Assembly (NCBI GenBank): GCA_019112895.1
Contig: DXIM01000185.1
Location: 1 to 56,861, forward strand
Direction: 5' to 3'
Length of the DNA: 56,861 nucleotides
DNA from: Candidatus Stackebrandtia faecavium
Lineage (GTDB): Bacteria; Actinomycetota; Actinomycetes; Mycobacteriales; Micromonosporaceae
Below the pieces are notes generated by a model, which did no database searches, had not been told where the DNA came from, and worked only from the letters and a program-made list of their open reading frames with translations. Within the stretch, counting starts at the first letter, position 1, and every line of letters begins with the position of its first letter. The position numbers were made by a program, and so were the translations under genes. Positions 43,021 through 51,117 of this stretch are shown piece by piece.

Positions 43021-44367
43021 ATGACGAGCGTGCACATAGCGCAGAACTTTCGCGAAGCCGACGAGGCACTGCAGGCTCGCGGTTTCACGCGATGGAACTT
43101 CGACCTGGACCGGATACTGGCGTTGCTTGAACTGATGGGCGACCCGCAGCGGTCGTTTCGGGCGGTCCACGTCACCGGCACGAACGGTAAAACGTCGACG
43201 GCGCGCATGATCGAGATGCTGCTGCGCGCGCACGGTTTGCGCACCGGCCGTTACACCAGCCCCCACCTCGACAGCGTTACCGAGCGGGTGACGATCGACG
43301 GCGACCCGGTTTCGCAGGAACGGTTCACACAGCTGTACAACGAGATCGCGCCGCTGGCCGCGATGGTCGACGAACAATTCGAGGAATCGCTGACATATTT
43401 CGAGATGACGACGGCCTTGGCGTTCGCGGGTTTTGCGGACGCCCCCGTCGATGTCGCCGTCGTCGAGGTGGGTCTCGGTGGCGAAACCGACGCGACCAAC
43501 GTGCTGTCGGCGGAAGTCGCGGTGACGACGCCGATCGATATGGACCACATGCAATGGCTCGGCGACAGCCTCGAATCGATCGCGACGATGAAGGCGGGCA
43601 TCATCCACGAGGGCGCGAGTCTCGTTACGGCGAGCCAACCGCGGGATGCCATGATCCCGCTCGTGGAGCGCTGCCACGAGCGCGGCGCCTCCCTGGTTGC
43701 GCAGGGCCGCGTCTTCGACCTCGTCGAACGCGACGTCGCGTTCGGAGGGCAACAGCTCACCATCACGGGCCCCAGCAAGTCGACATACGAGGGCATTTTC
43801 CTGCCGCTGCATGGCCCGTTCCAGGCGCAAAACGCGGCCGTGGCGTTGGCGGCCACCGAGGTCCTGCTCGGCGCTGGAGAGCCGAAAGCTCTGGACGCAG
43901 ACGTGGTCGGGGAGGCGTTTTCGCAGATGACATCCCCAGGAAGGCTCGAGCGGGTGCGCACGGCGCCGGCAGTCTTGCTGGACGCTGCCCACAATCCGGC
44001 CAGTATTCGTGCACTCGTCGAGGCTTTGAGCGAAGAGTTCTCGTTCCGTCGGCTCATCGTGGTGTTCGGTGCCTTCGCAGATAAGGACGTCTCGGGAATG
44101 CTCGAGCTGCTCGAGCCCGTGTGCGACCACATTGTCTTGACCGAATCGTTGTCGGATCGGGCTTTGCCAACGGCGACTCTGGAACGCCTCGCGGCCGAGG
44201 TTTTCGACGAGGATCGCGTCACTGCAGCGGCCCATCTGCCCGATGCGATTGAAGCAGCGGTGACGCTCGCGGAGGAGGGCGAGGCTGCCTACGGTGGTGC
44301 GGGCGTCCTGGTGACCGGGTCGGTGTACACGATCTCGGAGGCGCGCAAACTGCTGGTCCGTGACTGA
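43021..44367 (+). CDS. folC: Bifunctional folylpolyglutamate synthase/dihydrofolate synthase
   Basis: The 448-aa Mur-ligase-fold enzyme has the P-loop GTNGKTST (53-60) in HVTGTNGKTSTARMIE, TGRYTSPHLDSVTERV (folate loop), EVGLGGETDATNVL and LLDAAHNPASIRAL. The C-terminal domain is complete. It joins glutamate to dihydropteroate and extends folate polyglutamate tails. GAAGG precedes the ATG. The order valS-folC-DUF4233-ndk is the common actinobacterial arrangement, here interrupted after DUF4233 by a riboswitch-controlled gene family. Confidence 0.94.
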   Translation: MTSVHIAQNFREADEALQARGFTRWNFDLDRILALLELMGDPQRSFRAVHVTGTNGKTSTARMIEMLLRAHGLRTGRYTSPHLDSVTERVTIDGDPVSQERFTQLYNEIAPLAAMVDEQFEESLTYFEMTTALAFAGFADAPVDVAVVEVGLGGETDATNVLSAEVAVTTPIDMDHMQWLGDSLESIATMKAGIIHEGASLVTASQPRDAMIPLVERCHERGASLVAQGRVFDLVERDVAFGGQQLTITGPSKSTYEGIFLPLHGPFQAQNAAVALAATEVLLGAGEPKALDADVVGEAFSQMTSPGRLERVRTAPAVLLDAAHNPASIRALVEALSEEFSFRRLIVVFGAFADKDVSGMLELLEPVCDHIVLTESLSDRALPTATLERLAAEVFDEDRVTAAAHLPDAIEAAVTLAEEGEAAYGGAGVLVTGSVYTISEARKLLVRD

Positions 44368-44465
44368 GCCAGACCCACACGGCCACCGGGCGTCGCTCGT
44401 CGGGTGGCCGCTGCTCACCATCGACCCGCGCCGCCCGCCGGGAACCGGTTCGCGACAATCAACGC

Positions 44466-44879
44466 ATGACCGATGAGCCGGACAGCATCGACGAGACCGA
44501 CGACCGGGACCAGCCACCACGGTCGGGCCTCAAGGACCCGCAACGTTCCATCCGCACCTTGGGAGCCATGATCCTGGGACTGGAGACCCTGGTCCTGTTG
44601 CTGACGATCGTTCCCTTGAGGATGATGCGAGTCGAAGGACTGGGTACGGCCATCACGATCATGCTGTCGCTATCGGTAGCGTGCATCGTCCTCGCCGGCT
44701 TCATGCGGCATGCCTGGGCCTGGCATGGCGGGACACTGGTGCAGATTGCGCTGTTGGTGGTGGGTGTCGTCTTCCATTGGTCCATCGCCGGAGTCGGCGT
44801 GATGTTCGGCCTGACCTGGGCATTCACTTTGTACGTCCGGCGTACTCTGTCGCGACCACCGGTGCGTAAGAGCGAGTGA
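44466..44879 (+). CDS. DUF4233 membrane protein
   Basis: The 137-aa protein has a charged N-terminal tail (1-25) and then four membrane helices. It starts with the family-typical RSIRTLGAMILGLETLVLLL, followed by TAITIMLSLSVACIVLAGFM and a WSIAGVGVMFGLTWAFTLYV end. DUF4233 genes lie directly after folC in most actinobacteria. Their function is unknown. The C-terminal tail is short and basic. Confidence 0.88.
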   Translation: MTDEPDSIDETDDRDQPPRSGLKDPQRSIRTLGAMILGLETLVLLLTIVPLRMMRVEGLGTAITIMLSLSVACIVLAGFMRHAWAWHGGTLVQIALLVVGVVFHWSIAGVGVMFGLTWAFTLYVRRTLSRPPVRKSE

Positions 44880-44909
44880 TATTTCTCAAAATGCACTGTG
44901 AGTCGCAAT

Positions 44910-44926
44910 GGACACACAGTGTGTCC
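44910..44926. promoter_or_regulatory. Perfect 17-base palindrome downstream of the DUF4233 gene
   Basis: GGACACAC, a central A, then GTGTGTCC form a perfect inverted repeat 31 bases after the stop codon. No T-tract follows. It could be a protein-binding site for the following operon or a terminator stem. Confidence 0.45.
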
Positions 44927-45083
44927 GTCGGCTGTGTGGCCAGGGGAAATGCGCCCGCACAACGGGACCGCGATTGCAGATCATGGACATTTCGGTCGTG
45001 ACCCGGGTGTGCGGTCAAAGTGGTGCGGATCTACAGTGACGAGGAGCTTCGCTCTTTTTCGCTGTACCGACAGCGGAGGCTCA

Positions 45084-45201
45084 CGCCGAGTCGCTCGAAT
45101 GAGCGAGCCGGGGACCCACCGTCTTGGACGAGACACGGGGTGAATCCGTTAACGCGGTAGGGCAGTCATCGGCCCGAACCCGACAGCTAACCCGGTAGGC
45201 G
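45084..45201 (+). ncRNA. c-di-AMP riboswitch (ydaO/yuaA type), copy 1
   Basis: The aptamer is closed by CGCC (45084-45087) with GGCG (45198-45201). Conserved blocks are GAGCCGGGGACCCACCG, GGGGTGAATCC, GGTAGGGCAG and CCGAACCCGACAGCTAACCC, the signature of the ydaO class that binds c-di-AMP. A TCGCTC/GAGCGA hairpin precedes the first block. Only 20 bases separate the aptamer from the ATG of the coiled-coil hydrolase gene. There is no terminator between, so control of translation is plausible. Confidence 0.92.
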
Positions 45202-45221
45202 CCGACGACAAGGAAAGCCGA

Positions 45222-46223
45222 ATGAGTGTGCATCGTCTTAGCCGAAGGCTTATTGCTGTAACCATTATGGCCTGTGGCCTCGTATTGATACCGACGCACA
45301 CCGCCGTTGCGGACCCCGACGGCGGACATAGCGTCGGTGAAGACCTCGACAAAGCGATCGAGGACTACATCGAGGCCGAGGACAAGCTTGACCAGGCGGA
45401 AAAGAGTCAAGACGAGATCAAGGAAGAGATCTCCTACGGCAAGAAGAAAATCAAGGAACTGAAGGTCCAGGTCGCCGAGTTCGCAGAATCGGCATATGCC
45501 AATGGCGGGATACCGTCGGCGAGCGTCGTATTGTCGTCAGGGAGCCCGGAAAAAGCGGTCGGCCAGATGTCGATCGTAAATTACCTGGGCGATCAGAGCG
45601 CTAAAGCTTTGCAGGACCTGATAGACGCCAAGGATGAGCTCAAATCCGAGCAGGAAGCGCTCGAGGACGAAATCAAGAGCGCGGAGAATGCCACGAAGAA
45701 GCTCGAGGACGCGCGCGATGCGGCCGCCCGCCAGGTCGCGGCCAACGGCGGCGAATCAGTGCCGGGTCCGAGCCCAGGCGACTTCCGCAAAGCGGATCCC
45801 GCGCCGCGCGGGCCGGGCGGTTCGCTGCCGAGCGAAGGATGCTCGGTCGACGACCCCACGACGAGCGGTTGTCTGACCCCACGTACCGAACATGCCTTGA
45901 ATCAGGCCGTGATCGCTGGTTTTCAGCGTTACGTCTCGTGTTACCGCAGTACCGAAGACGGGGGCGAACACCCGCGAGGTCAAGCATGCGACTTCTCCTC
46001 CGACGTCGGCAGTTTCGGTGGGTACGCACAGGGCGAGGCCAAGACGTATGGGGACAATCTCGCCGCATGGTTCGTTGAGAACGCCGACGCGCTCGGCGTC
46101 AAATACGTGATTTGGTTCAACCAGATCTGGCAGCCGGGCAGCGGCTGGACGTCGTATCCGGGCTGCGGTGGATCCAGTCCGTCGTGCGATCACACCAATC
46201 ACGTTCATTTGTCCATTTTGTGA
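45222..46223 (+). CDS. Secreted coiled-coil protein with C-terminal M15-like zinc domain, paralogue 1
   Basis: The 333-aa protein has a Sec signal (1-30, cleavage near AVADPD) and a long charged coiled coil (about 38-170), like the N-termini of actinobacterial NlpC/P60 hydrolases. A Pro/Gly linker leads to a C-terminal domain (about 205-333). That domain has H250 and D257 in EHPRGQACDF and H327-x-H329 in NHVHL, a pattern like the zinc site of D-Ala peptidases. Four or more cysteines may form disulfides. It resembles the ARB_07466-type domain of actinobacterial secreted proteins. A role in wall remodelling is inferred, supported by the c-di-AMP riboswitch in its leader. AAGGAAAG precedes the ATG. 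Confidence 0.85.
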   Translation: MSVHRLSRRLIAVTIMACGLVLIPTHTAVADPDGGHSVGEDLDKAIEDYIEAEDKLDQAEKSQDEIKEEISYGKKKIKELKVQVAEFAESAYANGGIPSASVVLSSGSPEKAVGQMSIVNYLGDQSAKALQDLIDAKDELKSEQEALEDEIKSAENATKKLEDARDAAARQVAANGGESVPGPSPGDFRKADPAPRGPGGSLPSEGCSVDDPTTSGCLTPRTEHALNQAVIAGFQRYVSCYRSTEDGGEHPRGQACDFSSDVGSFGGYAQGEAKTYGDNLAAWFVENADALGVKYVIWFNQIWQPGSGWTSYPGCGGSSPSCDHTNHVHLSIL

Positions 46224-46320
46224 TCGACCCGGCGTTACTTATTGTCGCGGCAGTGATTTCGCAGCGTAATACACTGGCGAGTGGTCACATTGTGTAGTTG
46301 AGTCGTTCATGGTCACGAAG

Positions 46321-46349
46321 TTGTATCGACGTGAACTTGCCGTTAAGGT
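46321..46349 (+). promoter_or_regulatory. Sigma-70-type promoter for paralogue 2
   Basis: TTGTAT (46321-46326), a 17-base spacer and TAAGGT (46344-46349) fit a housekeeping promoter. Transcription would begin near 46357, placing the riboswitch in the leader. The same -10 hexamer is used before paralogue 3. Confidence 0.55.
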
Positions 46350-46408
46350 GGCTGAGAACTGACGCTCAAATGGTCGGCACAACCCCCATGGCCGGCAGCG
46401 ACAGTTCA

Positions 46409-46531
46409 CCGCCGAGTCGCTTTCAGCGAGCCGGGGACCCACCGTCCGGCAGGAGGACATGGGGTGTATCCGCGCGGTCGGCGCGGTAGGGCAGTCTTCG
46501 GCCCGAACCCGACAGCTAACCCGGTAGGCGG
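46409..46531 (+). ncRNA. c-di-AMP riboswitch (ydaO/yuaA type), copy 2
   Basis: The closing helix is CCGCC (46409-46413) with GGCGG (46527-46531), and a TCGC/GCGA hairpin follows. GAGCCGGGGACCCACCG, GGGGTGTATCC, GGTAGGGCAG and CCGAACCCGACAGCTAACCC are all present. The aptamer ends 30 bases before the GTG start. It is nearly identical to copy 3 over more than 100 bases. Confidence 0.92.
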
Positions 46532-46561
46532 ACGACGACAAACAACCGGAAAGACCCCAAC

Positions 46562-47548
46562 GTGAATACCCACCCCTTGCGGCGCAGAGTTTTTACCGTT
46601 CTGGCGCTGGCGTTGCCGATGCTCATACTGCCGTTGGCCTCCCCGGCGGCTGCGGATCCGGAAGACGACTCGCACAAAATCGAAGAAGAGCTCGAAAAGG
46701 CCATTGAGGAATACGATGCGGCCAAGACCAAGCTGAAGAAGGCCGAGGACAACCAGGAGGATCTCAAAAAGAAGATCTCTGAGACGACCGATAGCCTCGA
46801 TGACCTGGGCGAAGAGGTCAACGACTTCGCCAAGGCGGCTTACCTCAACGGCGGCCTGCCGCAGGCCACTGCGCTGATCGCGAGCGGCTCCCCGCAAAGC
46901 ACGATCGACGGCATGTCGACGGTCGCGTATCTGGGTGATCAAAGCGGCGAACAGCTGCAAAACTATGTCGATGCCTTGGCGGAGCTGAAAGGCAACGAGG
47001 ACGCTTTGGCTGAGGAGGTCAAGGCGGCCGAAAGCGCCATGAAGAAAAAGAAGAAAGCCAAGAACGCGGCGAAGCGGGACGTCGAGGAGGCGCAGCAGCC
47101 CGGTAACGGCAACGCGGACCCGGCGCCGCGCAACCCGGACGGTTCGTGGCCGCAGGAGGGTTGTTCCGTCAACGACCCGAGCGGTACCGGTGGCTGTGTT
47201 TCACCGCGCATGAACCATTTCTATGAGCAGGCGCAAGCGGAAGGCTTCACCCGTTACACCTCGTGTTACCGCAGTGCCGAGGACGGCGGCGAGCATCCTC
47301 GCGGCCGCGCCTGCGACTTCGCGGCGTCGTCCGGCGGTTTCGGCGGCGCGGCCGGCGGCGAAGACAAGACGTATGGGGACAACTTGGCAAAGTGGGCGGA
47401 GGCCAATGCCGATTCGCTCGGGGTCATGTACATCATTTGGTACAACCAGTTCTGGGATCCGGCCAACGGTTGGGGACCGTACAGTGGCGGCGGAACAGGC
47501 GACCCGTCATCCGACCATACGAATCACGTCCATATCTCGATGTTTTGA
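46562..47548 (+). CDS. Secreted coiled-coil protein with C-terminal M15-like zinc domain, paralogue 2
   Basis: The 328-aa product has the same layout as its neighbours: signal peptide (1-31), coiled coil (about 38-178) with a lysine-rich end (KKKKKAKNAAKRD), a short linker and the C-terminal domain. Zinc-type residues are H245 and D252 in EHPRGRACDF and H322-x-H324 in NHVHI. YGDNLAKWAEANADSLGVMY and IIWYNQFWDPANGWG are the conserved domain core. GGAAAG lies about ten bases before the GTG start. It ends HVHISMF, close to the end of paralogue 1. A peptidoglycan-hydrolase role is inferred from the family and its regulation. Confidence 0.85.
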   Translation: MNTHPLRRRVFTVLALALPMLILPLASPAAADPEDDSHKIEEELEKAIEEYDAAKTKLKKAEDNQEDLKKKISETTDSLDDLGEEVNDFAKAAYLNGGLPQATALIASGSPQSTIDGMSTVAYLGDQSGEQLQNYVDALAELKGNEDALAEEVKAAESAMKKKKKAKNAAKRDVEEAQQPGNGNADPAPRNPDGSWPQEGCSVNDPSGTGGCVSPRMNHFYEQAQAEGFTRYTSCYRSAEDGGEHPRGRACDFAASSGGFGGAAGGEDKTYGDNLAKWAEANADSLGVMYIIWYNQFWDPANGWGPYSGGGTGDPSSDHTNHVHISMF

Positions 47549-47620
47549 GGGTGTCAGAAGCATGTGGATTGTGCCGTGACGATGACACTCGGTGAAATCG
47601 TAATAAAACCGTTGCCCCAG

Positions 47621-47650
47621 TTGAATATCCGCTTTGGGGGCAATTAAGGT
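47621..47650 (+). promoter_or_regulatory. Sigma-70-type promoter for paralogue 3
   Basis: TTGAAT (47621-47626), an 18-base spacer and TAAGGT (47645-47650) fit a housekeeping promoter, putting the start near 47658 and the riboswitch in the leader. Confidence 0.55.
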
Positions 47651-47703
47651 GCAGTGGAGCCATCGCCCCCATGTGCCGCGTCCGGGCGGCAACCGGTGGC
47701 TCG

Positions 47704-47829
47704 CCGCTGAATCGCCGTTGTAGGCGAGCCGGGGACCCACCGTCCGGCAGGAGGACATGGGGTGTATCCGCGCGGTCGGCGCGGTAGGGCAGTCTTCGGC
47801 CCGAACCCGACAGCTAACTCGGTAAGCGG
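47704..47829 (+). ncRNA. c-di-AMP riboswitch (ydaO/yuaA type), copy 3
   Basis: The closing helix is CCGCT (47704-47708) with AGCGG (47825-47829). It differs from copy 2 by a compensatory C-G to T-A change. The next hairpin is TCGCC/GGCGA, again covarying with the other copies. The core blocks GAGCCGGGGACCCACCG, GGGGTGTATCC, GGTAGGGCAG and CCGAACCCGACAGCTAAC are intact. The aptamer ends 27 bases before the GTG start. Confidence 0.92.
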
Positions 47830-47856
47830 ACGACGACACGAAAGACTCATACCTAC

Positions 47857-48915
47857 GTGAAGCCTCATATTTTTCGCCGCCGAATCTGGGTGGTGGCCGC
47901 GTGCGTGTGCGCATTGTTGCTTGGACCGATGGCGACGACCGCGGCGGCGGACCCGGAGGAAGGCAGCATGAGCGAGAAACTGAACGATGCTGTCGACGAA
48001 TATCTCGCCGCCAAAGAGGATTACGAAAACAGCAAAGACCGCAAAGAAACCATCAAGGAAGACATCGCGGACGCCGAAGAAGGCGCGAAGCGGCTGTCAA
48101 AACACGTGAACGAATTCGGCGAGGCCGCCTATAAGAACGGCGGCCTGCCTCCGGCCATCTCGGTATTGGCCACGGGCACACCGGAACGCGCGGTCGAAGC
48201 GTTGTCGCTGACCGGATACCTGGGTGAGCAGAGCGGACGGCAACTCCAAAAGCTCGTCGAAATGGAAAAAGACCTCAAGGCACAGCAGAAACAACTCAAG
48301 GGCGAGATCGCGGACGCGAAAGCGGCCAAGGACAAGATGCAAAAGGCACGCGATGCGGCCGCTCAGGACGTCGCCGCGGCCGGAGGCATCGAGACCGACG
48401 GGCCTGAACCAGGCGATTTCCGGTCCGCGGAACCGGCGCCGCGCGGTCCGGACGGTTCGCTGCCGGAACAGGGATGTTCGGTCGACGATCCCACGACGGG
48501 TGGATGCCTGTCTCCACGGATGTCGCACGCGTTGAACCAGGCCATCCTTGCGGGTTTCACCCGGGAAACGTCGTGTTATCGAGCGCTCGAGGACGGCGGT
48601 GACCACCCCAAGGGCAAGGCGTGTGACTTTGCCGCCGGCAATGGCGGGTATGCCCAAGGGGAAGGCAAAGCCTACGGTGACCACGCGGCGGCGTGGTTCG
48701 AACAGAACGCGGACGCACTCGGCGTAAAGGGAATCATCTGGTACAACGAGCTGTGGACACCCGCCACCGGTTGGGGTGCTTATCCCGGTGGTAACACCGG
48801 GGACCCGTCACTCGACCATGCCGATCACGTGCACGTGTCGATCAAATTAGCGTTCCTGCAGCTGCGTGATGGCCAAACCATGACCGTCGGGGTCGAGGAA
48901 CGACGCCGCACGTAG
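47857..48915 (+). CDS. Secreted coiled-coil protein with C-terminal M15-like zinc domain, paralogue 3 (extended C-terminus)
   Basis: The 352-aa protein has a signal peptide (1-31), coiled coil (about 38-172), linker and C-terminal domain. Zinc-type residues are H250 and D257 in DHPKGKACDF and H324-x-H326 in DHVHV. Unlike its paralogues, which stop two or three residues after HVHxS, it continues for 23 more residues (KLAFLQLRDGQTMTVGVEER and on). These are antisense to the end of the VOC-protein gene. Deleting one A from ATCAAATTAG would create an immediate stop, so the tail looks like the result of a one-base insertion. The ribosome site is poor (CGAAAG), which suits riboswitch control. Confidence 0.84.
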   Translation: MKPHIFRRRIWVVAACVCALLLGPMATTAAADPEEGSMSEKLNDAVDEYLAAKEDYENSKDRKETIKEDIADAEEGAKRLSKHVNEFGEAAYKNGGLPPAISVLATGTPERAVEALSLTGYLGEQSGRQLQKLVEMEKDLKAQQKQLKGEIADAKAAKDKMQKARDAAAQDVAAAGGIETDGPEPGDFRSAEPAPRGPDGSLPEQGCSVDDPTTGGCLSPRMSHALNQAILAGFTRETSCYRALEDGGDHPKGKACDFAAGNGGYAQGEGKAYGDHAAAWFEQNADALGVKGIIWYNELWTPATGWGAYPGGNTGDPSLDHADHVHVSIKLAFLQLRDGQTMTVGVEERRRT

Positions 48916-50490
48916 CTCGTGCACGTGCCCGGCCAATGCTGAACGCGGTGAGTGCGTGAACACCACACCCTTATTGCGCAGCGAAAGGTATGCCGCATCG
49001 ATATCGCCGACCTCGAAAGTCAGGTGCATGGCAGCGCCGACTCCGGGTGAGTCGTCGCGCCGCCACAACAGGACTCTCCCGAAGCCCGCCTCGAGCAGAA
49101 CGGCGTCGCGCGCGCGGTCGATCTCGACCAAACCCAATAGCTGGGTGTAGAACATGACGGAACGGTCGAGGTCGGACACGATCAACGTCGCGGCGACATC
49201 ACGCACCGCCTCGGGTTGCAGATGAGTCTGGGACGCCGTGTAAGCGGCCAGCAAGTCCTGACCGGGGGTTTCGGCGGCCAACAGGCTCAACGCCGTCGTT
49301 TCCTCTGTTTTGACGGCGGGAAGTTCGGCCTCGGCTTTGGTTTCGGTCGCGGCGGTCTCGTCCGGTCGTTTCGTTGCATCGTCGCGGGTGTTCTCCGACA
49401 GCTCGGCGCGTTCGGTTCCGCCTTCGACAGCGGACACTTCGGTGCTGCCGTCGCGGGTGTCGGAGTTCTCGGTGAGCTCCGCCTCGCTCACGATCGGGGT
49501 GTTGAGGGCGGCGTCGATGTCAACGCCCGGATCTGTGGCAGCACCGGGGTCGGTCTCGTCGCCCGCCTCGTCGGTCGCCGTCGTGTCGTGAGTGCCGTCG
49601 GCCGCTTCGACGAGGGCGTCCTCCGTCGGCGCCTGGACGCTCACGTCCGGTTCGCCTTCGCGCATTCGCGGGACGCGTGGGGGATTTGGCTTCGTCGTGG
49701 TCGCGGTCTGTGGGCTTGACGCCTCGGTTTCGGAGACAGATCGCTTCAAGTCGGGTTCCGCTGAATCCTGCACCTTCTCGGGCTTCGTCTCGTCCGGTGC
49801 CGCGGGAACATCCGGCTGTTTCGATGGCTCGCCCGCGTCGCGTGGCTCGAAACTGCGCTCGAGATCGTCGAGGCTGTTGACGTCGCCGGACGGTGCTGAG
49901 TCGTCGATCTCCATGTCTTCGATATGAAAATCCGAAACCGGTTCCAGCGGCGGCTGGATGTCGGCGGGACGGCGACGATACCGGTATTGCGCGCGGGCGG
50001 CAGTGGCCATCGCGAGCGCAGCGGTGAAGAACAGGAAGGCGATGATCCCGACGACGATGCTGCCTGCGCCGAGGGCGATGGACCCGGTGAACCCGGCCAG
50101 AACCAGTAAAGTCAGTACGGCCGCGGTACGCCGCGCGCCCCATTCGCGAAGCCACGCGAACCCGCCGCCGACGTTCGTGACGTCGCGCCCGCCCGCGGAC
50201 ACGCTCGTGCCGGCGCTTCCTCCGACAGGTGCCGCGGTGGTGATGTCGTCGTCGCCGTCTTTCGCGCGGCGGTCCATCTCGTATGTGGCCCACCAGCTCA
50301 GCCAGCCCAAAACGCCGCGGGCTTTTGACCGCGCCCGCGCCCGAGTGACCGCGCGTTGACGCGCTGCCCGCGACCGTGCATTGGCCCGTTTCGCCGCACG
50401 CCTGGCCTCCTGGGCGGCCCGCTGCGGGTCGTAGGCTTTTTGACGCGGAGCCGGTTTCGGCGACTGCTTGGGCTGCTTGTTATTAGACAT
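48847..50490 (-). CDS. Membrane-anchored protein with long acidic linker and C-terminal VOC (glyoxalase-like) domain
   Basis: I start at ATG 50490 (MSNNKQPKQSPKPAPRQKAY), giving 547 aa. The N-terminal 70 residues are very basic with Ala/Arg repeats. Two membrane helices follow at about 122-139 and 143-165, separated by a Gly turn. About 250 acidic, low-complexity residues (180-430, rich in E, D, T, A, P) lead to a VOC domain (about 432-545) with TLIVSDLDRSVMFYTQLLGL and SFLDPDGHGLAITQLQ. The VOC domain resembles glyoxalase/bleomycin-resistance proteins, but the ligand is unknown. The combination is unusual. The 216 bases upstream hold no other gene, and the 3' end overlaps paralogue 3 by 69 bases. 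Confidence 0.8.
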   Translation of the reverse strand: MSNNKQPKQSPKPAPRQKAYDPQRAAQEARRAAKRANARSRAARQRAVTRARARSKARGVLGWLSWWATYEMDRRAKDGDDDITTAAPVGGSAGTSVSAGGRDVTNVGGGFAWLREWGARRTAAVLTLLVLAGFTGSIALGAGSIVVGIIAFLFFTAALAMATAARAQYRYRRRPADIQPPLEPVSDFHIEDMEIDDSAPSGDVNSLDDLERSFEPRDAGEPSKQPDVPAAPDETKPEKVQDSAEPDLKRSVSETEASSPQTATTTKPNPPRVPRMREGEPDVSVQAPTEDALVEAADGTHDTTATDEAGDETDPGAATDPGVDIDAALNTPIVSEAELTENSDTRDGSTEVSAVEGGTERAELSENTRDDATKRPDETAATETKAEAELPAVKTEETTALSLLAAETPGQDLLAAYTASQTHLQPEAVRDVAATLIVSDLDRSVMFYTQLLGLVEIDRARDAVLLEAGFGRVLLWRRDDSPGVGAAMHLTFEVGDIDAAYLSLRNKGVVFTHSPRSALAGHVHELRAASFLDPDGHGLAITQLQER

Positions 50491-50706
50491 AACCGCTTTC
50501 ACATCACACGAGACTGAAACGGCACCGCATCGGTGTCGCATTTGGTGTCGGGTAGGGGATCCTTCCCGCTTTTCGTTGTTGCCATGGAGATGTAGGCATC
50601 CCCTTACTGTGGTCCGCGCTCCTGGTTTGTAGATGGTACGTGCGTGCAGTTGGGCCGCACAACACCCATTAACATCGTGGGTTCAACCGAACTAGAAGGA
50701 GCCAAC

Positions 50707-51117
50707 GTGTCTCAGCAATCCCTCGTCCTGATCAAGCCCGACGCCGTATCCCGTGGTCTGGTTGGCGAGGTGATCTCGCGTCTCGAACGCAAGGGCCTGG
50801 TCATCGAGGAAATGGTCCTGCGAAGGATGGACGCCGAATTGGCTGATGCACATTATGCGGAGCACGTCGAAAAGCCGTTCTACCCGCCGTTGAAGGAGTT
50901 CATGACGTCCGCGCCGCTGGTGGCGATGATCGTGTCCGGGGACGAAGCGATCCCGGCGATCCGTTCGCTCGCGGGCGCCACGGATGGGCGCAAGGCCGAG
51001 GCCGGCACCATCCGCGGCGACTTCTCGCTGTCAAACCGCGAGAACCTGCTGCACGCCTCGGACTCACCGGAGTCCGCGGCGCGCGAGATCGCGCTGTGGT
51101 TCCCGCAACGCGGCTAA
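50707..51117 (+). CDS. ndk: Nucleoside diphosphate kinase
   Basis: The GTG at 50707 follows AGAAGGA by six bases and gives 136 aa, the standard length. QQSLVLIKPDAVSRGLVGEV is the canonical N-terminus. The phosphorylated histidine is H116 in RENLLHASDSPESA. The Kpn-loop region and TIRGDFSLSN are conserved. It equilibrates NTP/NDP pools. Its 3' end converges on trpEG with a four-base overlap. Confidence 0.95.
   Translation: MSQQSLVLIKPDAVSRGLVGEVISRLERKGLVIEEMVLRRMDAELADAHYAEHVEKPFYPPLKEFMTSAPLVAMIVSGDEAIPAIRSLAGATDGRKAEAGTIRGDFSLSNRENLLHASDSPESAAREIALWFPQRG

Noticed and set aside
45084-47829. Three regularly spaced similar sequences considered as a CRISPR array or mobile-element termini
   Set aside because: The copies are about 120 bases long, about 1.3 kb apart, and match the ydaO riboswitch core with compensatory pairing. 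Each lies in front of a gene.
45222-48915. Calling the three paralogues NlpC/P60 endopeptidases on the basis of their coiled-coil N-termini
   Set aside because: No Cys-His-His catalytic set of NlpC/P60 is present. The C-terminal domain has H-x6-D and H-x-H instead.
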